64,000 nt of DNA from Sedimentibacter acidaminivorans (GCF_017873955.1 NZ_JAGGKS010000007.1:62001-126000); one strand, 5' to 3'. Shown: positions 45,940-54,795, counted from the stretch's first letter. A program made the numbers and translations. Notes: generated by a model from the letters alone, not told the origin.

Positions 45940-46740
45940 ATGTCATTACTTTCAGTTGAAAAATTAACCAAGTCCTTTGGTGGACTCACTGCTGTTTCTA
46001 ATGTAAATATGTATGTTGAAAAGGGAGAGCTAGTTGGACTTATAGGGCCAAATGGTGCTGGAAAAACTACTTTGTTCAATTTGCTTACAGGTGTGTATGT
46101 GCCTACAACAGGTAGCATTAAGTTAGATTTAAATGGTAGCGTCAAAGAACTGGGTGGTCTTAAACCATATAATGTAACCAAAGCAGGATTAGCAAGAACA
46201 TTTCAAAATATTAGATTATTTAAAGACTTAACAGTTATGGACAATATTAGAATTGCTATGCATCAAAATATAGATTATAAATTACCAGCTGCTTTTCTTA
46301 GGTTTAATAAATTTTATAAAGAAGAAGAGCGAATGTTAGAGGAAGCAGACAAATTGCTTGATATTTTTCATTTATCAAATAAAAAAGGGGAATTGGCTAA
46401 AAATCTACCATATGGGGAGCAAAGACATCTTGAAATAATAAGAGCATTAGCTACCAAACCCTCGATTTTACTTTTAGATGAACCAGCTGCTGGCATGAAC
46501 CCAAACGAAACAAAAAATCTTACAGATACTATAGCACAAATTAGGAAAGAATTTGACCTTACTGTTATGTTGATAGAGCATGATATGTCTTTGGTTATGA
46601 AAATCTGTGAGCGTATTTATGTTTTGGATTATGGAATGATGATTGCTTCAGGGATTCCATCTGAAGTAAGAGCAAATAAAAGGGTTATAGAAGCCTACTT
46701 AGGGGAGGATGTAAGCGATGCTTCAAATAAAAAATCTTAA
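45940..46740 (+). CDS. livG: Branched-chain amino acid ABC ATPase LivG
   Basis: 266 aa. Walker A GPNGAGKTT, LivG-specific long insert before the signature, signature LPYGEQRHLEIIRAL, Walker B LLLDEPAAGMNPNE, H-loop EHDM. Powers import with LivF. Its 3' end overlaps livF by 23 bases (livF begins inside the last codons), so translation is coupled. Confidence 0.93.
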   Translation: MSLLSVEKLTKSFGGLTAVSNVNMYVEKGELVGLIGPNGAGKTTLFNLLTGVYVPTTGSIKLDLNGSVKELGGLKPYNVTKAGLARTFQNIRLFKDLTVMDNIRIAMHQNIDYKLPAAFLRFNKFYKEEERMLEEADKLLDIFHLSNKKGELAKNLPYGEQRHLEIIRALATKPSILLLDEPAAGMNPNETKNLTDTIAQIRKEFDLTVMLIEHDMSLVMKICERIYVLDYGMMIASGIPSEVRANKRVIEAYLGEDVSDASNKKS

Positions 46741-47425
46741 TGTTCATTATGGAGTTATACACGCCCTAAAGGATGTTAATTTAACAGTAAATAAAGGCGA
46801 GATAGTTACTTTAATTGGTGCCAATGGAGCAGGAAAAACTACTACACTTCGTACGATTTCTGGGTTAAATAAAGCTACATCTGGTGATATTATTCTTGAA
46901 GGTACAAATATAACTAATCTTCTTGCTCATCAAAGGGTAGAAATGAAAGTTTCGCAGGTTCCTGAAGGTAGAAGAATTTTTCCGGAAATGAGTGTACTTG
47001 AAAACTTAGAATTAGGTGCATTTTTAAGAAAAGATAAAAATGAAATAAAAAAGGATATAGACCATGTTTATGATTTATTTCCGATTTTAGGAAAAAGGAA
47101 AAAACAAACTGCAGGTACATTGTCAGGTGGTGAGCAACAAATGCTTGCTATGGGTAGGGCATTAATGTCTAGACCTAAAATACTACTTTTAGATGAACCA
47201 TCAATGGGACTTGCACCACTTTTAGTTCGAGAAATATTTGAAATAATCAAAAATATAAATAGTACTGGTACTACTATATTATTAGTAGAACAAAATGCTA
47301 GAATGGCATTGTCCATTGCGCATAGAGCATATGTAATTGAAACAGGTTCAATTGTGTTAAGTGGAACAGGTGAAGAACTATCGAAAAGCGATGAAATACA
47401 AAAGGCGTATCTAGGAGGCGAATAA
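46718..47425 (+). CDS. livF: Branched-chain amino acid ABC ATPase LivF
   Basis: 235 aa. Walker A GANGAGKTT, the LivF motif VPEGRRIFPEMSV, signature LSGGEQQMLAMGRAL, Walker B LLLDEPSMGLAP, and VEQNAR H-loop region. Complete. It ends one base before the CBS-ACT gene. Confidence 0.93.
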   Translation: MLQIKNLNVHYGVIHALKDVNLTVNKGEIVTLIGANGAGKTTTLRTISGLNKATSGDIILEGTNITNLLAHQRVEMKVSQVPEGRRIFPEMSVLENLELGAFLRKDKNEIKKDIDHVYDLFPILGKRKKQTAGTLSGGEQQMLAMGRALMSRPKILLLDEPSMGLAPLLVREIFEIIKNINSTGTTILLVEQNARMALSIAHRAYVIETGSIVLSGTGEELSKSDEIQKAYLGGE

Positions 47426-47426
47426 C

Positions 47427-48071
47427 ATGTATGTAAAAAGTAGAATGACTGCAAATCCATATACTATAGCATTTAACTCACCTATAAATGAAGTTATTGA
47501 ATTGATGAGAGAACACGACCTTAAAAGGGTACCCGTTGTTGATGGTGAAAAAGTTGTTGGAGTATTAACGCATAGTGATTTACAGAAGGTATCACCTACT
47601 AAGGCAACAACATTAAGCATTTATGAATTAAATTATTTATTGTCTAAAACTAAGGTAAGTGATGCAATGACTAAAAATGCAATAACTATATCACCGGATG
47701 CTTTATTAGAGGAAGCCGCCCTCATTATGAGAGAGAATAGAATAGGTACATTGCCAGTAGTAGATAATAATAAAATTGTCGGAATTATAACAGAGAGTGA
47801 TATATTTGATGCGTTTATAGAGCTCTTAGGATTTAGGGATGAAGGTAGTAGAATTACTGTAGAGGCATTAGATGTACCAGGAGCACTAGCTGATATAGCA
47901 GAAATATTTGAATCATTTAATTCTAATATTACACATGTAGGAACGTACAGACATGATGATGGAAAGAGTGATGTAGTAATTAGAACTAATTCAATTGTCA
48001 CTGATGAATTAGAGAAAAAACTAGAAGAACACGGTTATAAAATTTTACATATACTAAAAAATGTAAAATAA
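47427..48071 (+). CDS. CBS-pair plus ACT-domain regulatory protein (AcuB-like)
   Basis: 214 aa, the same length as Bacillus AcuB. Two CBS domains (about 1-60, VKSRMTANPYTI...RVPVVDGEKVVGVLTHSDL, and about 74-130, VSDAMTKNAITI...TLPVVDNNKIVGIITESDI) bind an adenosine nucleotide. A C-terminal ACT domain (about 140-212, VEALDVPGALADIAEIFESFNSNI) would bind an amino acid. The gene directly follows livF by one base, so it belongs to the operon; it probably senses energy state and branched-chain amino acids to tune transport or its pathway. The exact target is unknown. Confidence 0.88.
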   Translation: MYVKSRMTANPYTIAFNSPINEVIELMREHDLKRVPVVDGEKVVGVLTHSDLQKVSPTKATTLSIYELNYLLSKTKVSDAMTKNAITISPDALLEEAALIMRENRIGTLPVVDNNKIVGIITESDIFDAFIELLGFRDEGSRITVEALDVPGALADIAEIFESFNSNITHVGTYRHDDGKSDVVIRTNSIVTDELEKKLEEHGYKILHILKNVK

Positions 48072-48096
48072 ATATTTTTTATATTGTAGATAAAAA

Positions 48097-48114
48097 GGTA
48101 CGCGTATGCGTACC
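48097..48114 (+). terminator. Hairpin ending the liv operon
   Basis: GGTACGC (48097-48103), loop GTAT, GCGTACC (48108-48114). It lacks a T-run because sequence of the repeat element (48116-48138) abuts it. Confidence 0.6.
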
Positions 48115-48115
48115 T

Positions 48116-48138
48116 CAGGCTTTTGAAAAACCCCAATT
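48116..48138. repeat. Truncated left end of the 27.5-kb repeat element
   Basis: CAGGCTTTTGAAAAACCCC (48116-48134) and the following AATT match the left end of the 149-bp element (27550-27572) with one mismatch. The rest of the element is absent. As at 27.5 kb, it directly follows a terminator hairpin and lies between convergent genes. Confidence 0.55.
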
Positions 48139-48148
48139 AAAATAATGT

Positions 48149-50128
48149 CTATTTCAAATATTTTTCAAACCAATTGGTTATTTCTTCCAATCTTCTAACT
48201 CTATGTTTTGGTTTTCCACTTCGGCTTAGTTCATGGTTTTCACCTTTAAATAAACAAAGTCTCGCATCAACACCATGATATTTAAGTGCAGTAAACATTT
48301 GAAGCCCTTCAGCTAACCAGCATCTATAATCTTCTTCAGAGTGAATAAATAATGTAGGGGTTACAGCTTGATTAGCATATTTAATAGGTGAATGCCACCA
48401 CATTTTTTCTACATTATCCCAAGGAGAAGATTGATTTTGGTCTGTATTGAAATAATAACCAATATCAGTTGTACCAAATTTTGAAATCCAATTTGCTATA
48501 CTCCTTTGAGAAGCAGCACATTTAAATCTATCAGTATGACCAATTATCCAATTTGTCATGAATCCACCATATGAACCACCAGTCACACCTATACGTGTAG
48601 GATCAATTTGAGGATATTTTTCTAGAATTAAATCAGTAAACTTCATTAAATCATCATAATCAATTGTGCCATATTTTCCTCTAATATCTGCAAATTCATC
48701 ACCTCTGCCATCACTACCGCGTGGATTACAGAAAAATACGAAGTAACCTTCATTAGCCCAATATTGCATTTCATGAAAGAAAACAGAGCCATACACTGTT
48801 TTAGGGCCTCCATGTATGTTTAAAATACCAGGATACATTTTGTTTTTATCATAATCAACAGGTTTTAATATAAATCCTTCGATTGTGTTGTTGTCATTTA
48901 TAAACTCAATAAATTCAGGTTTAATTATATTTTTTGTTTCTATAATTATTTCATTAAATTTTGTCATTTGAGTTTCTATACCTGCTTTTAAAGTATATAA
49001 TTCTTGAAGTTTATTTCCTCTAAGTCCTATAAACAATATTCCATCATCGCAAATATCAAAACAATCTACTGAGCCATTGTCTTTAGTTAATTTTTCGACT
49101 GTTCCATCAAGTGATAATTTTTTAATAAAAGAACTTTTTGATTCAGTGGAAACAAAATATATAGAGTTATTGTAGATTCTCACATCTTTTCCGCCGCTTA
49201 ATCTACAATCAGAGCCTACTGAATTATGCATACCAAAATCATGTTCAAGTAAAAGTTTTATATCACCATTTTCAATTTTATAAATGTTACAATTTTGATT
49301 TATACCAAATTTGTCCATGAGAGAACCGCAAAATACTATGTTATCTCCTATGAATTCAGCAAAGTCAATGCTGTATTCACCATCTTCAATTACACAAGTA
49401 GCTTCTTTAGAATATAAATCATACATGAAAAGTCCTGTAGTTTGCTCTTTTTTGTTGGTGAAATTTTCTGATATGTAAAGAGCCACTCCATCTCTTACAC
49501 TACATAAGGTTATATTTTCAAATTGCTTAGATATAGGAGTTAAACTGTTAGTTCCTTTGTCATAAAGATAAAGTCTGTTTCTTTTTTTATTAGTGAAACC
49601 TTCTCCATTAGACCAAAATGGGATTTCATCCAAAACCTCATAGTCCTTATTTTCTTTTATAATATCGATAGCTTTTGTTTTTTCATCACCTATAAGTGAA
49701 TGTAAATTAATTCCATAGTGGTCGTAAATTGCAGTTATTAAAAATTTGTCTTCTGCTATAATTTGAATATCAGATACTACCATTGGTATTCTCATGTATT
49801 CTTCAGCTTCCCCGCCGTTGATATTAATTGAATAATAAGATGTCCATTGCTCACCCTCTTTAATCTTCTCTTTTAATTTTTCATCTCTAGTACTAGGAAA
49901 TAAAAGAATATCATTATTTAGCCATATAAAGTTTTTTTCATTATTCATTGTTGTAAGTTTTTTGTATACATTTGAAAGACAATTATAAATCCAAATATTG
50001 GATAAGTATTTATTTTCATCATAATCAGATGAATTAACAACAAAAGCACCAAACTTTTTATTAGGAGATAATTCTAATCCTGATAAATACTTATAATCCA
50101 AGAAATCTTTTAATTTTAAATTTTCCAT
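48149..50128 (-). CDS. S9 family prolyl-oligopeptidase-type (acylaminoacyl) peptidase
   Basis: 659 aa. The N-terminal two thirds (about 1-395) form a WD/beta-propeller-like domain (repeated short strands, e.g. NIWIYNC, GLFMYDL). The C-terminal alpha/beta hydrolase carries the triad Ser519 in GGSYGGF, Asp600 in HSEEDYRC and His632 in GENHELS, plus the NIHGGPKTVYG oxyanion region. No signal peptide, so it is cytoplasmic and would degrade short peptides, in line with a peptide-fermenting life. GGAGGG precedes the ATG. Divergent from the M42 peptidase gene. Confidence 0.92.
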   Translation of the reverse strand: MENLKLKDFLDYKYLSGLELSPNKKFGAFVVNSSDYDENKYLSNIWIYNCLSNVYKKLTTMNNEKNFIWLNNDILLFPSTRDEKLKEKIKEGEQWTSYYSININGGEAEEYMRIPMVVSDIQIIAEDKFLITAIYDHYGINLHSLIGDEKTKAIDIIKENKDYEVLDEIPFWSNGEGFTNKKRNRLYLYDKGTNSLTPISKQFENITLCSVRDGVALYISENFTNKKEQTTGLFMYDLYSKEATCVIEDGEYSIDFAEFIGDNIVFCGSLMDKFGINQNCNIYKIENGDIKLLLEHDFGMHNSVGSDCRLSGGKDVRIYNNSIYFVSTESKSSFIKKLSLDGTVEKLTKDNGSVDCFDICDDGILFIGLRGNKLQELYTLKAGIETQMTKFNEIIIETKNIIKPEFIEFINDNNTIEGFILKPVDYDKNKMYPGILNIHGGPKTVYGSVFFHEMQYWANEGYFVFFCNPRGSDGRGDEFADIRGKYGTIDYDDLMKFTDLILEKYPQIDPTRIGVTGGSYGGFMTNWIIGHTDRFKCAASQRSIANWISKFGTTDIGYYFNTDQNQSSPWDNVEKMWWHSPIKYANQAVTPTLFIHSEEDYRCWLAEGLQMFTALKYHGVDARLCLFKGENHELSRSGKPKHRVRRLEEITNWFEKYLK

Positions 50129-50272
50129 ATATTACCCTCCAATATACATTTTAATTATTATTATTATTATATATCTATGAAAAGAATATTGCAAATGAAA
50201 ACAATAAAGTACTGTGCAAATTATGCGCATGGTAGTATAATAAACAAAGATAATGAAATTGGGGGATTTATA

Positions 50273-51307
50273 ATGGTTAAATTAAATAGAGAATTTACAA
50301 TTAATACATTAGAAGAAATAATAAATATACCAAGTCCATCTGGTTATTGTAAAAATATTGTTGGTCACATAGAATCCATATCTAAAAATCTTGGATGTAA
50401 GTTTGAAAAAAATAATAAAGGAAACTTAATTCTAGAAATTGAAGGAAAAGATAACAGTTATTGCGTTGGAATTCCAGTTCATGTAGATACGTTAGGTGCT
50501 ATGGTTAGATCTGTAAATAGTGATGGAACTTTAAGGATATCTACTATAGGAGGTAATATTTTTTCAACTCTTGATGGAGAGTACTGCAACATACATACAA
50601 GATGTGGCAAAATATACACAGGTACTATCCTTTGTAATTCACCATCAATTCATGTTTATCCTGATGCAGCAAAAAAGGAAAGAATAGAAGAAAATATGAT
50701 GGTCAGGTTAGATGAAATTGTTAGTAATAAAAGTGAAGTTGAAAAACTTAACATAATGACAGGTGATTTTATTTCAGTTGAACCTAAATTTCAGATAACT
50801 AAGTCGGGGTTTGTAAAATCAAGATATTTAGATAACAAGGCAGGAACTGCTTGTGCACTTAGCATAATTGAAGTTTTCAAAAGACTTAATGAAAAGCCAA
50901 ATTATAAAGTGAAAATAATTATTTCTACCTATGAAGAAGTTGGGCATGGATGTTCAAATATTCCTGAAGATATAGATGAATTGATAGGAATTGACATGGG
51001 ATGTGTAGGTCTTGATTTAGCATGTACAGAAAGAGAGGTTTCCATTTGCCCTAAAGATGGTTCTGGTCCATATGATTATGATATAACTAGTAAACTTATA
51101 GAAATTGCAAAAATAAATAAACTAGGGTATGCAGTTGATATATATCCCATGTATAGCTCAGATGTTTCAGCATCGCTTAAAGGTGGGAATAACGTAAAGG
51201 GTGGATTAATAGGACCTGGAGTTAATGCTTCTCATGGCATGGAGAGAACCCATATTGATGGTATTGAGAATACTATTAAACTTATATATTTATATTTGAC
51301 AGATTAA
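50273..51307 (+). CDS. M42 family glutamyl/leucyl aminopeptidase-like metallopeptidase
   Basis: 344 aa from ATG 50273 (GGGGGA 6 bases upstream); a longer frame from 50177 lacks a good ribosome binding site and covers the promoter region. M42 residues: His in IPVHVDTLGAM, Asp in SRYLDNKAGT, Glu-Glu in STYEEVGHG, Asp in GIDMG and a late His in SHGMERTH, giving a two-metal site. M42 enzymes are cytoplasmic, often dodecameric, aminopeptidases. Its neighbours, an S9 peptidase and an AEC permease, suggest a peptide/amino-acid utilisation cluster. TATAAT at 50236-50241 may be the -10. Confidence 0.9.
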   Translation: MVKLNREFTINTLEEIINIPSPSGYCKNIVGHIESISKNLGCKFEKNNKGNLILEIEGKDNSYCVGIPVHVDTLGAMVRSVNSDGTLRISTIGGNIFSTLDGEYCNIHTRCGKIYTGTILCNSPSIHVYPDAAKKERIEENMMVRLDEIVSNKSEVEKLNIMTGDFISVEPKFQITKSGFVKSRYLDNKAGTACALSIIEVFKRLNEKPNYKVKIIISTYEEVGHGCSNIPEDIDELIGIDMGCVGLDLACTEREVSICPKDGSGPYDYDITSKLIEIAKINKLGYAVDIYPMYSSDVSASLKGGNNVKGGLIGPGVNASHGMERTHIDGIENTIKLIYLYLTD

Positions 51308-51325
51308 GCATGAAAGGATAGTGAC

Positions 51326-52264
51326 GTGGAAAATTTAATATTCTCGATTAACGTAGTTTTACCAATGTTTTTAATTATGTGTCTAGGAGTTTTTTTAAGA
51401 AAAATTAATATATTTGATGACAAATTCCTTAAACCAGCTAATTCCTTTGTTTTTAAGGTTTTGTTACCAACATTATTATTTTATAACATTTATAGTACTG
51501 ATTTATCGTATTCTTTTAATGGAAAACTTGTTATATTTGCAGTTGCTATAGTTTTAATAACTATTGCATTACTTTTTATAATTGTGCCTAGATTTGAAAA
51601 GAACAATAGAAACAGGGGTGTATTGATACAAGGTTTATTTAGGAGTAATTTTGTTCTTTTTGGAATTCCCATTTGCACAAATATTTTTGGAGACGTTGGT
51701 GCAGGAATTACATCAATGCTTATAGCAGTAGTTGTTCCTATGTATAACTTTTTCGCAGTTATAGTTCTTGATATTTATTCAAAAGATAAAATAGAAATTA
51801 AAAGTACAATTATTAGTATTATGAAAAATCCCATGATAGTGGGTTCTCTTTTAGGAATTGTATTTTCTTTATTAAATATAAAGCTTCCATCCTCATTAGA
51901 AAAAACAATTTATGATATTTCTAAAATTGCAACTTCACTTGCTTTGATGCTTCTTGGAGGAGAATTTAGAATAGGAAAATTATATAAAAATTTAAAAAAT
52001 GTTTTAGTTGTATGTTTTGGTAAGCTTGTTTTGATTCCAATAGTTGTTTTTTCTATAGCAATTTTGTTAGGATTTAGGGGTGTTGAACTGGGGGCTTTAC
52101 TAGCGATGGTAGCATCTCCTGTTGCGGTTTCAAGTTTTATTATGGCACAACAATACAATTCAAATGATGAATTAGCCGGACAAATTGTTTTTGTTAGTAC
52201 AACGTTAAGTGCTTTTACTATTTTTGGTTTTATATTAATATTTAAATCAATAGGGTTATTTTAA
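51326..52264 (+). CDS. AEC family (auxin efflux carrier-like) permease
   Basis: 312 aa, ten predicted membrane spans arranged as two inverted five-span repeats, with the typical NVVLPMFLIMCLGVFLRK start and FVFKVLLPTLLFYNIY segment, and VASPVAVSSFIMAQQY near the end. Family members move organic acids such as malate, malonate or amino-acid derivatives. GTG start at 51326, 18 bases after the peptidase stop with AAAGGA, so probably one operon. Substrate unknown. Confidence 0.88.
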   Translation: MENLIFSINVVLPMFLIMCLGVFLRKINIFDDKFLKPANSFVFKVLLPTLLFYNIYSTDLSYSFNGKLVIFAVAIVLITIALLFIIVPRFEKNNRNRGVLIQGLFRSNFVLFGIPICTNIFGDVGAGITSMLIAVVVPMYNFFAVIVLDIYSKDKIEIKSTIISIMKNPMIVGSLLGIVFSLLNIKLPSSLEKTIYDISKIATSLALMLLGGEFRIGKLYKNLKNVLVVCFGKLVLIPIVVFSIAILLGFRGVELGALLAMVASPVAVSSFIMAQQYNSNDELAGQIVFVSTTLSAFTIFGFILIFKSIGLF

Positions 52265-52294
52265 AAACAAGCTGAGTTTGAATTCAGCTTGTTT
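52265..52294 (+). terminator. Bidirectional terminator
   Basis: AAACAAGCTGA (52265-52275) pairs perfectly with TCAGCTTGTTT (52284-52294), between convergent genes. Confidence 0.85.
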
Positions 52295-52309
52295 GTGAGG
52301 ATTATAACA

Positions 52310-52606
52310 TTATTTTACTTGTTGAGAGTATTTTTGTTTTGCTTGAGATATCTTTTGTTGCTGTGCTTGACATAGTTGATACATGCCTTTGCTTTGAATT
52401 TCATTGAAAATATCTGCTTGCATTTTGTGGGTGTTGTTTAGAATTTGCATTAAATCACTTCTTAATTGAGGATTGGCACATTCGTTAACAAATGTGTTAT
52501 AAGTTCCTGTTGATGATTTTTCTGTTGATAATGCTTCGTTGAGGACTTCTTTTTCTCCATAACTACTATTACTAGCCATATTATTATTATTTAAGTTTAA
52601 ATTCAT
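52310..52606 (-). CDS. CotF-family spore coat protein
   Basis: 98 aa. After an Asn-rich start (NLNLNNNN) the protein is a helical CotF-type ferritin-like bundle: EKEVLNEALSTEKSSTGTYN, ANPQLRSDLMQILN and HKMQADIFNEI are the family pattern. Gln-rich C-terminus (AQQQKISQAKQKYSQQ) is typical of small coat proteins. It is the second gene of a two-gene minus-strand operon with a related 61-aa coat-like protein, 9 bases apart. Made in the mother cell late in sporulation, by family. Confidence 0.85.
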   Translation of the reverse strand: MNLNLNNNNMASNSSYGEKEVLNEALSTEKSSTGTYNTFVNECANPQLRSDLMQILNNTHKMQADIFNEIQSKGMYQLCQAQQQKISQAKQKYSQQVK

Positions 52607-52615
52607 ACTTACCTC

Positions 52616-52801
52616 CTAGTTCAAATGATTAAATAAAGTATTGAAGTGTTGTTGGTGTGTATTGGATATGTTTTGAAGTTTTTGTTGTAATGCTGTGTCT
52701 TGGACGTGACTAGTTAACATGTTGTATTTTTTTACATTTGCTTCCTCAAGACTTAATAAGTCTTCTAATGCAGATAACTCTTTCTCTGTTAAATTTGCCA
52801 T
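52616..52801 (-). CDS. Small CotF-like coat protein
   Basis: 61 aa, all helical: KELSALEDLLSLEEANVKKYN, DTALQQKLQNI and HQQHFNTLFNHLN follow the same helical-pair pattern as the neighbouring CotF protein but without the Gln-rich tail. AGGAGG precedes the ATG. Two such genes in a row are usual in Clostridia and the two products probably sit together in the coat. Confidence 0.75.
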   Translation of the reverse strand: MANLTEKELSALEDLLSLEEANVKKYNMLTSHVQDTALQQKLQNISNTHQQHFNTLFNHLN

Positions 52802-52970
52802 TATAAAACCTCCTTTAATGCTATTAAATGTATCAATTAATAAATATCATCCTTAATAAATAAGGATTATATCATAATTGTATAAATCTATTATGTGATT
52901 TTAAAACAATATATATACACAAATTTTTTAGGAAAAAAATATATAAAAATGAAATGATTAAAAATAAAAT

Positions 52971-52999
52971 TTGAAAATAACTGAGTATAATATTATAAT
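52971..52999 (+). promoter_or_regulatory. SigA-type promoter of the methyltransferase gene
   Basis: TTGAAA (52971-52976), 17-base spacer, TATAAT (52994-52999), 31 bases before the start codon. Confidence 0.7.
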
Positions 53000-53029
53000 G
53001 TAAATAAAAACAAGGAGATAGTCTTAATT

Positions 53030-53752
53030 ATGGAAATATCTTTAAAAACATATAAAAAATCTTTTGAATATTCATATACATTTGGTATGTTTCCAACAAT
53101 AGAACTAATCAGTACCAGACCTAGTGATGTAATTAAAATTTTAGTGAGTTCTAATTATAAAGTAGATTCTAGTTCGCTAAATATTTTTGAAATTTGTGAA
53201 AATAATAATATCAAAATAGAAGTAAATGATAAACAAATTAATCGTATAGGAGCTAAGGAAAATTGCTATGTAATAGGTGTTTTTAAAAAATACGAGTGCA
53301 ATTTAAATTTTGATAAATCTCATATTGTACTTGTTAATCCTAGTAATATGGGTAACATGGGTACAATTATAAGAACTTTAACTGGGTTTGGGCTAAAGGA
53401 TTTAGCGATAATCAGTCCTGGTGCAGATATATTTGACCCTAAAGTTATCAGAGCATCTATGGGATCAGTGTTTAGAATAAATTTTAAATATTTTGATAAT
53501 TTTTCCGACTACCAAGTTACCTTCACAAAGAATAAGTTATATACATTTATGCTAGATGGAGCTATATCTTTGAAGGAATTAAATCATAATAAAAATGAAA
53601 ATTTTAGCTTGGTGTTTGGAAATGAAGCAACAGGTCTTGATGAAAATTTTGCTAAGATTGGAACTAGTGTAATAATAAAACATACTGATGAAATAGATTC
53701 TTTAAATTTAACAATAGCTGCTGGAATCGCAATGTATGAATTTTGTAGTTAG
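53030..53752 (+). CDS. TrmH/SpoU-family RNA ribose methyltransferase
   Basis: 240 aa. The C-terminal SPOUT knot has motif 1 NPSNMGNMGTIIRT, motif 2 VFGNEATGLD and motif 3 SLNLTIAAGIAMYEF, the S-adenosylmethionine pocket. The N-terminal 85 residues look like the small RNA-binding domain. It would 2'-O-methylate a tRNA or rRNA nucleotide; the target cannot be assigned. AGGAGA lies upstream of the ATG. Confidence 0.88.
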   Translation: MEISLKTYKKSFEYSYTFGMFPTIELISTRPSDVIKILVSSNYKVDSSSLNIFEICENNNIKIEVNDKQINRIGAKENCYVIGVFKKYECNLNFDKSHIVLVNPSNMGNMGTIIRTLTGFGLKDLAIISPGADIFDPKVIRASMGSVFRINFKYFDNFSDYQVTFTKNKLYTFMLDGAISLKELNHNKNENFSLVFGNEATGLDENFAKIGTSVIIKHTDEIDSLNLTIAAGIAMYEFCS

Positions 53753-53877
53753 CACTTTGAAAAAATTAAAAAAATGATATAAATAATCATCTTATTTTAA
53801 AAAAAACAGTAATAATAATTTTTAAATTACAGATAATATATTTGTAATAGCGATATTGCTAAATATAAACTGAAGGG

Positions 53878-54354
53878 ATGATTATTATAAACAATTTTAG
53901 AAATAACAATCGTAATAATGAAAAAAGCGAAAATGGTTTAAATTCAAAGTCTAATAACCAAAATTTTAAAAATGAAAAGGAAGAACAAATGAAGAGAAAT
54001 GAAATAAATAGTATTGTTAGAAACAATAATCTATTTAATAACAAAAACAACAACGATGATTTAAACAACAGAAACAACAACAACGATTTCAATAACAGAA
54101 ACAACAATAATGATTTAAACAACAGAAACAATAACGATTTTAACAACAGAAACAACAACAATGATTTAAACAACAGAAACAACAACAATGATTTAAATAA
54201 CAAAAACAATAACGATTTTAACAACAGAAACAACAATGATTTGAACAACAGAAACAATAACAATTCAAAAAACAGAAATAACAATAATGAATTTAATAAT
54301 AAAAATCAAAATAATAGAAATAATGATAGTAATAACAACAATAAATTTAAGTAA
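53878..54354 (+). CDS. Asparagine-repeat low-complexity protein
   Basis: 158 codons. From residue about 48 onward it consists of near-identical 9-residue blocks of the form NNRNNNNDF or NNRNNNNDL, with about 60 percent Asn. The start is uncertain: ATG 53878 directly abuts GAAGGG (too close), while ATG 53989 (MKRNEINS) has AAGGAAG with good spacing and gives 121 aa; either could be right. Extremely hydrophilic, without cysteines, signal peptide or membrane segment, and basic/acidic residues nearly balanced. Composition is prion-like (Q/N-rich), so it may self-associate or be a spore/surface polymer; a coat-protein operon is 1 kb upstream. No homologue recognised. Confidence 0.6.
   Translation: MIIINNFRNNNRNNEKSENGLNSKSNNQNFKNEKEEQMKRNEINSIVRNNNLFNNKNNNDDLNNRNNNNDFNNRNNNNDLNNRNNNDFNNRNNNNDLNNRNNNNDLNNKNNNDFNNRNNNDLNNRNNNNSKNRNNNNEFNNKNQNNRNNDSNNNNKFK
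54040..54300 (+). repeat. Coding tandem repeat, 24-30 base units
   Basis: Units resembling AACAACAGAAACAACAACAA followed by TGATTT are repeated about nine times with slight length variation. The variation is in whole codons, so the frame is preserved. This is replication-slippage-prone DNA. Confidence 0.8.
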
Positions 54355-54365
54355 AGTATAAATAT

Positions 54366-54401
54366 AAAGGTTAAGCTTGTAAAATTATAGCTTAACCTTT
54401 T
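54366..54401 (+). terminator. Terminator after the Asn-repeat gene
   Basis: AAAGGTTAAGCT (54366-54377) pairs perfectly with AGCTTAACCTTT (54389-54400). The remaining gap to 54660 is AT-rich with the promoter at 54583. Confidence 0.85.
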
Positions 54402-54582
54402 ATATTGCAAATTAAACAATAAGTTCGAAAATCTCATGACTACAAAATAAAACTACTTGCAGCATTATTTATATGTTTATTTTATTAGAAATTAAAAAAC
54501 TATTAAAATTAAGGATTATATATATATTAGATAATAAAATAATGAATTATAATTAAATTGTCTTGCAATTTAACAAAAAGGG

Positions 54583-54611
54583 TTGACTTTACTAAAGAAA
54601 TTGTCTATACT
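54583..54611 (+). promoter_or_regulatory. Promoter of the oadG-oadB pair
   Basis: TTGACT (54583-54588), 17-base spacer, TATACT (54606-54611), 49 bases before the small OadG-like start. Confidence 0.7.
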
Positions 54612-54660
54612 ACAAAAACAAGAGAATTTGTAATTATAATTATTGAATAGAGGTGAAAAA

Positions 54661-54795
54661 ATGTATAAAGGATTAGAAATAGGCTTGTCTGAGGGCTTGG
54701 TAGTAACGCTTTTTAGCATGGGTGTTGTTTTTACTGCATTGATAGTAATATCATATTCAGTAGATTTAATGAAGAATTTGGTTTCAAAAAAATAA
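54661..54795 (+). CDS. Tiny OadG-like gamma subunit of a Na+-translocating decarboxylase
   Basis: 44 aa with GAGGTG upstream. One membrane helix near residues 12-36 (EGLVVTLFSMGVVFTALIVISY) and a short basic tail (LMKNLVSKK). The GLxLTxxGMxxVF-like pattern is that of the N-terminal helix of OadG/MmdD-type subunits, which hold the decarboxylase complex together; the long soluble tail of classical OadG is absent. It is followed 74 bases later by oadB and shares its promoter, which supports the call. Confidence 0.7.
   Translation: MYKGLEIGLSEGLVVTLFSMGVVFTALIVISYSVDLMKNLVSKK

Noticed and set aside
53859-54284. Minus-strand Leu/Phe-rich frame of 141 codons
   Set aside because: It is the complement of the Asn-repeat gene; its openness follows from the repeat composition and it has no ribosome binding site.
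54040-54300. CRISPR-like regular repeats
   Set aside because: No unique spacers; units are adjacent and code an in-frame Asn-rich protein.
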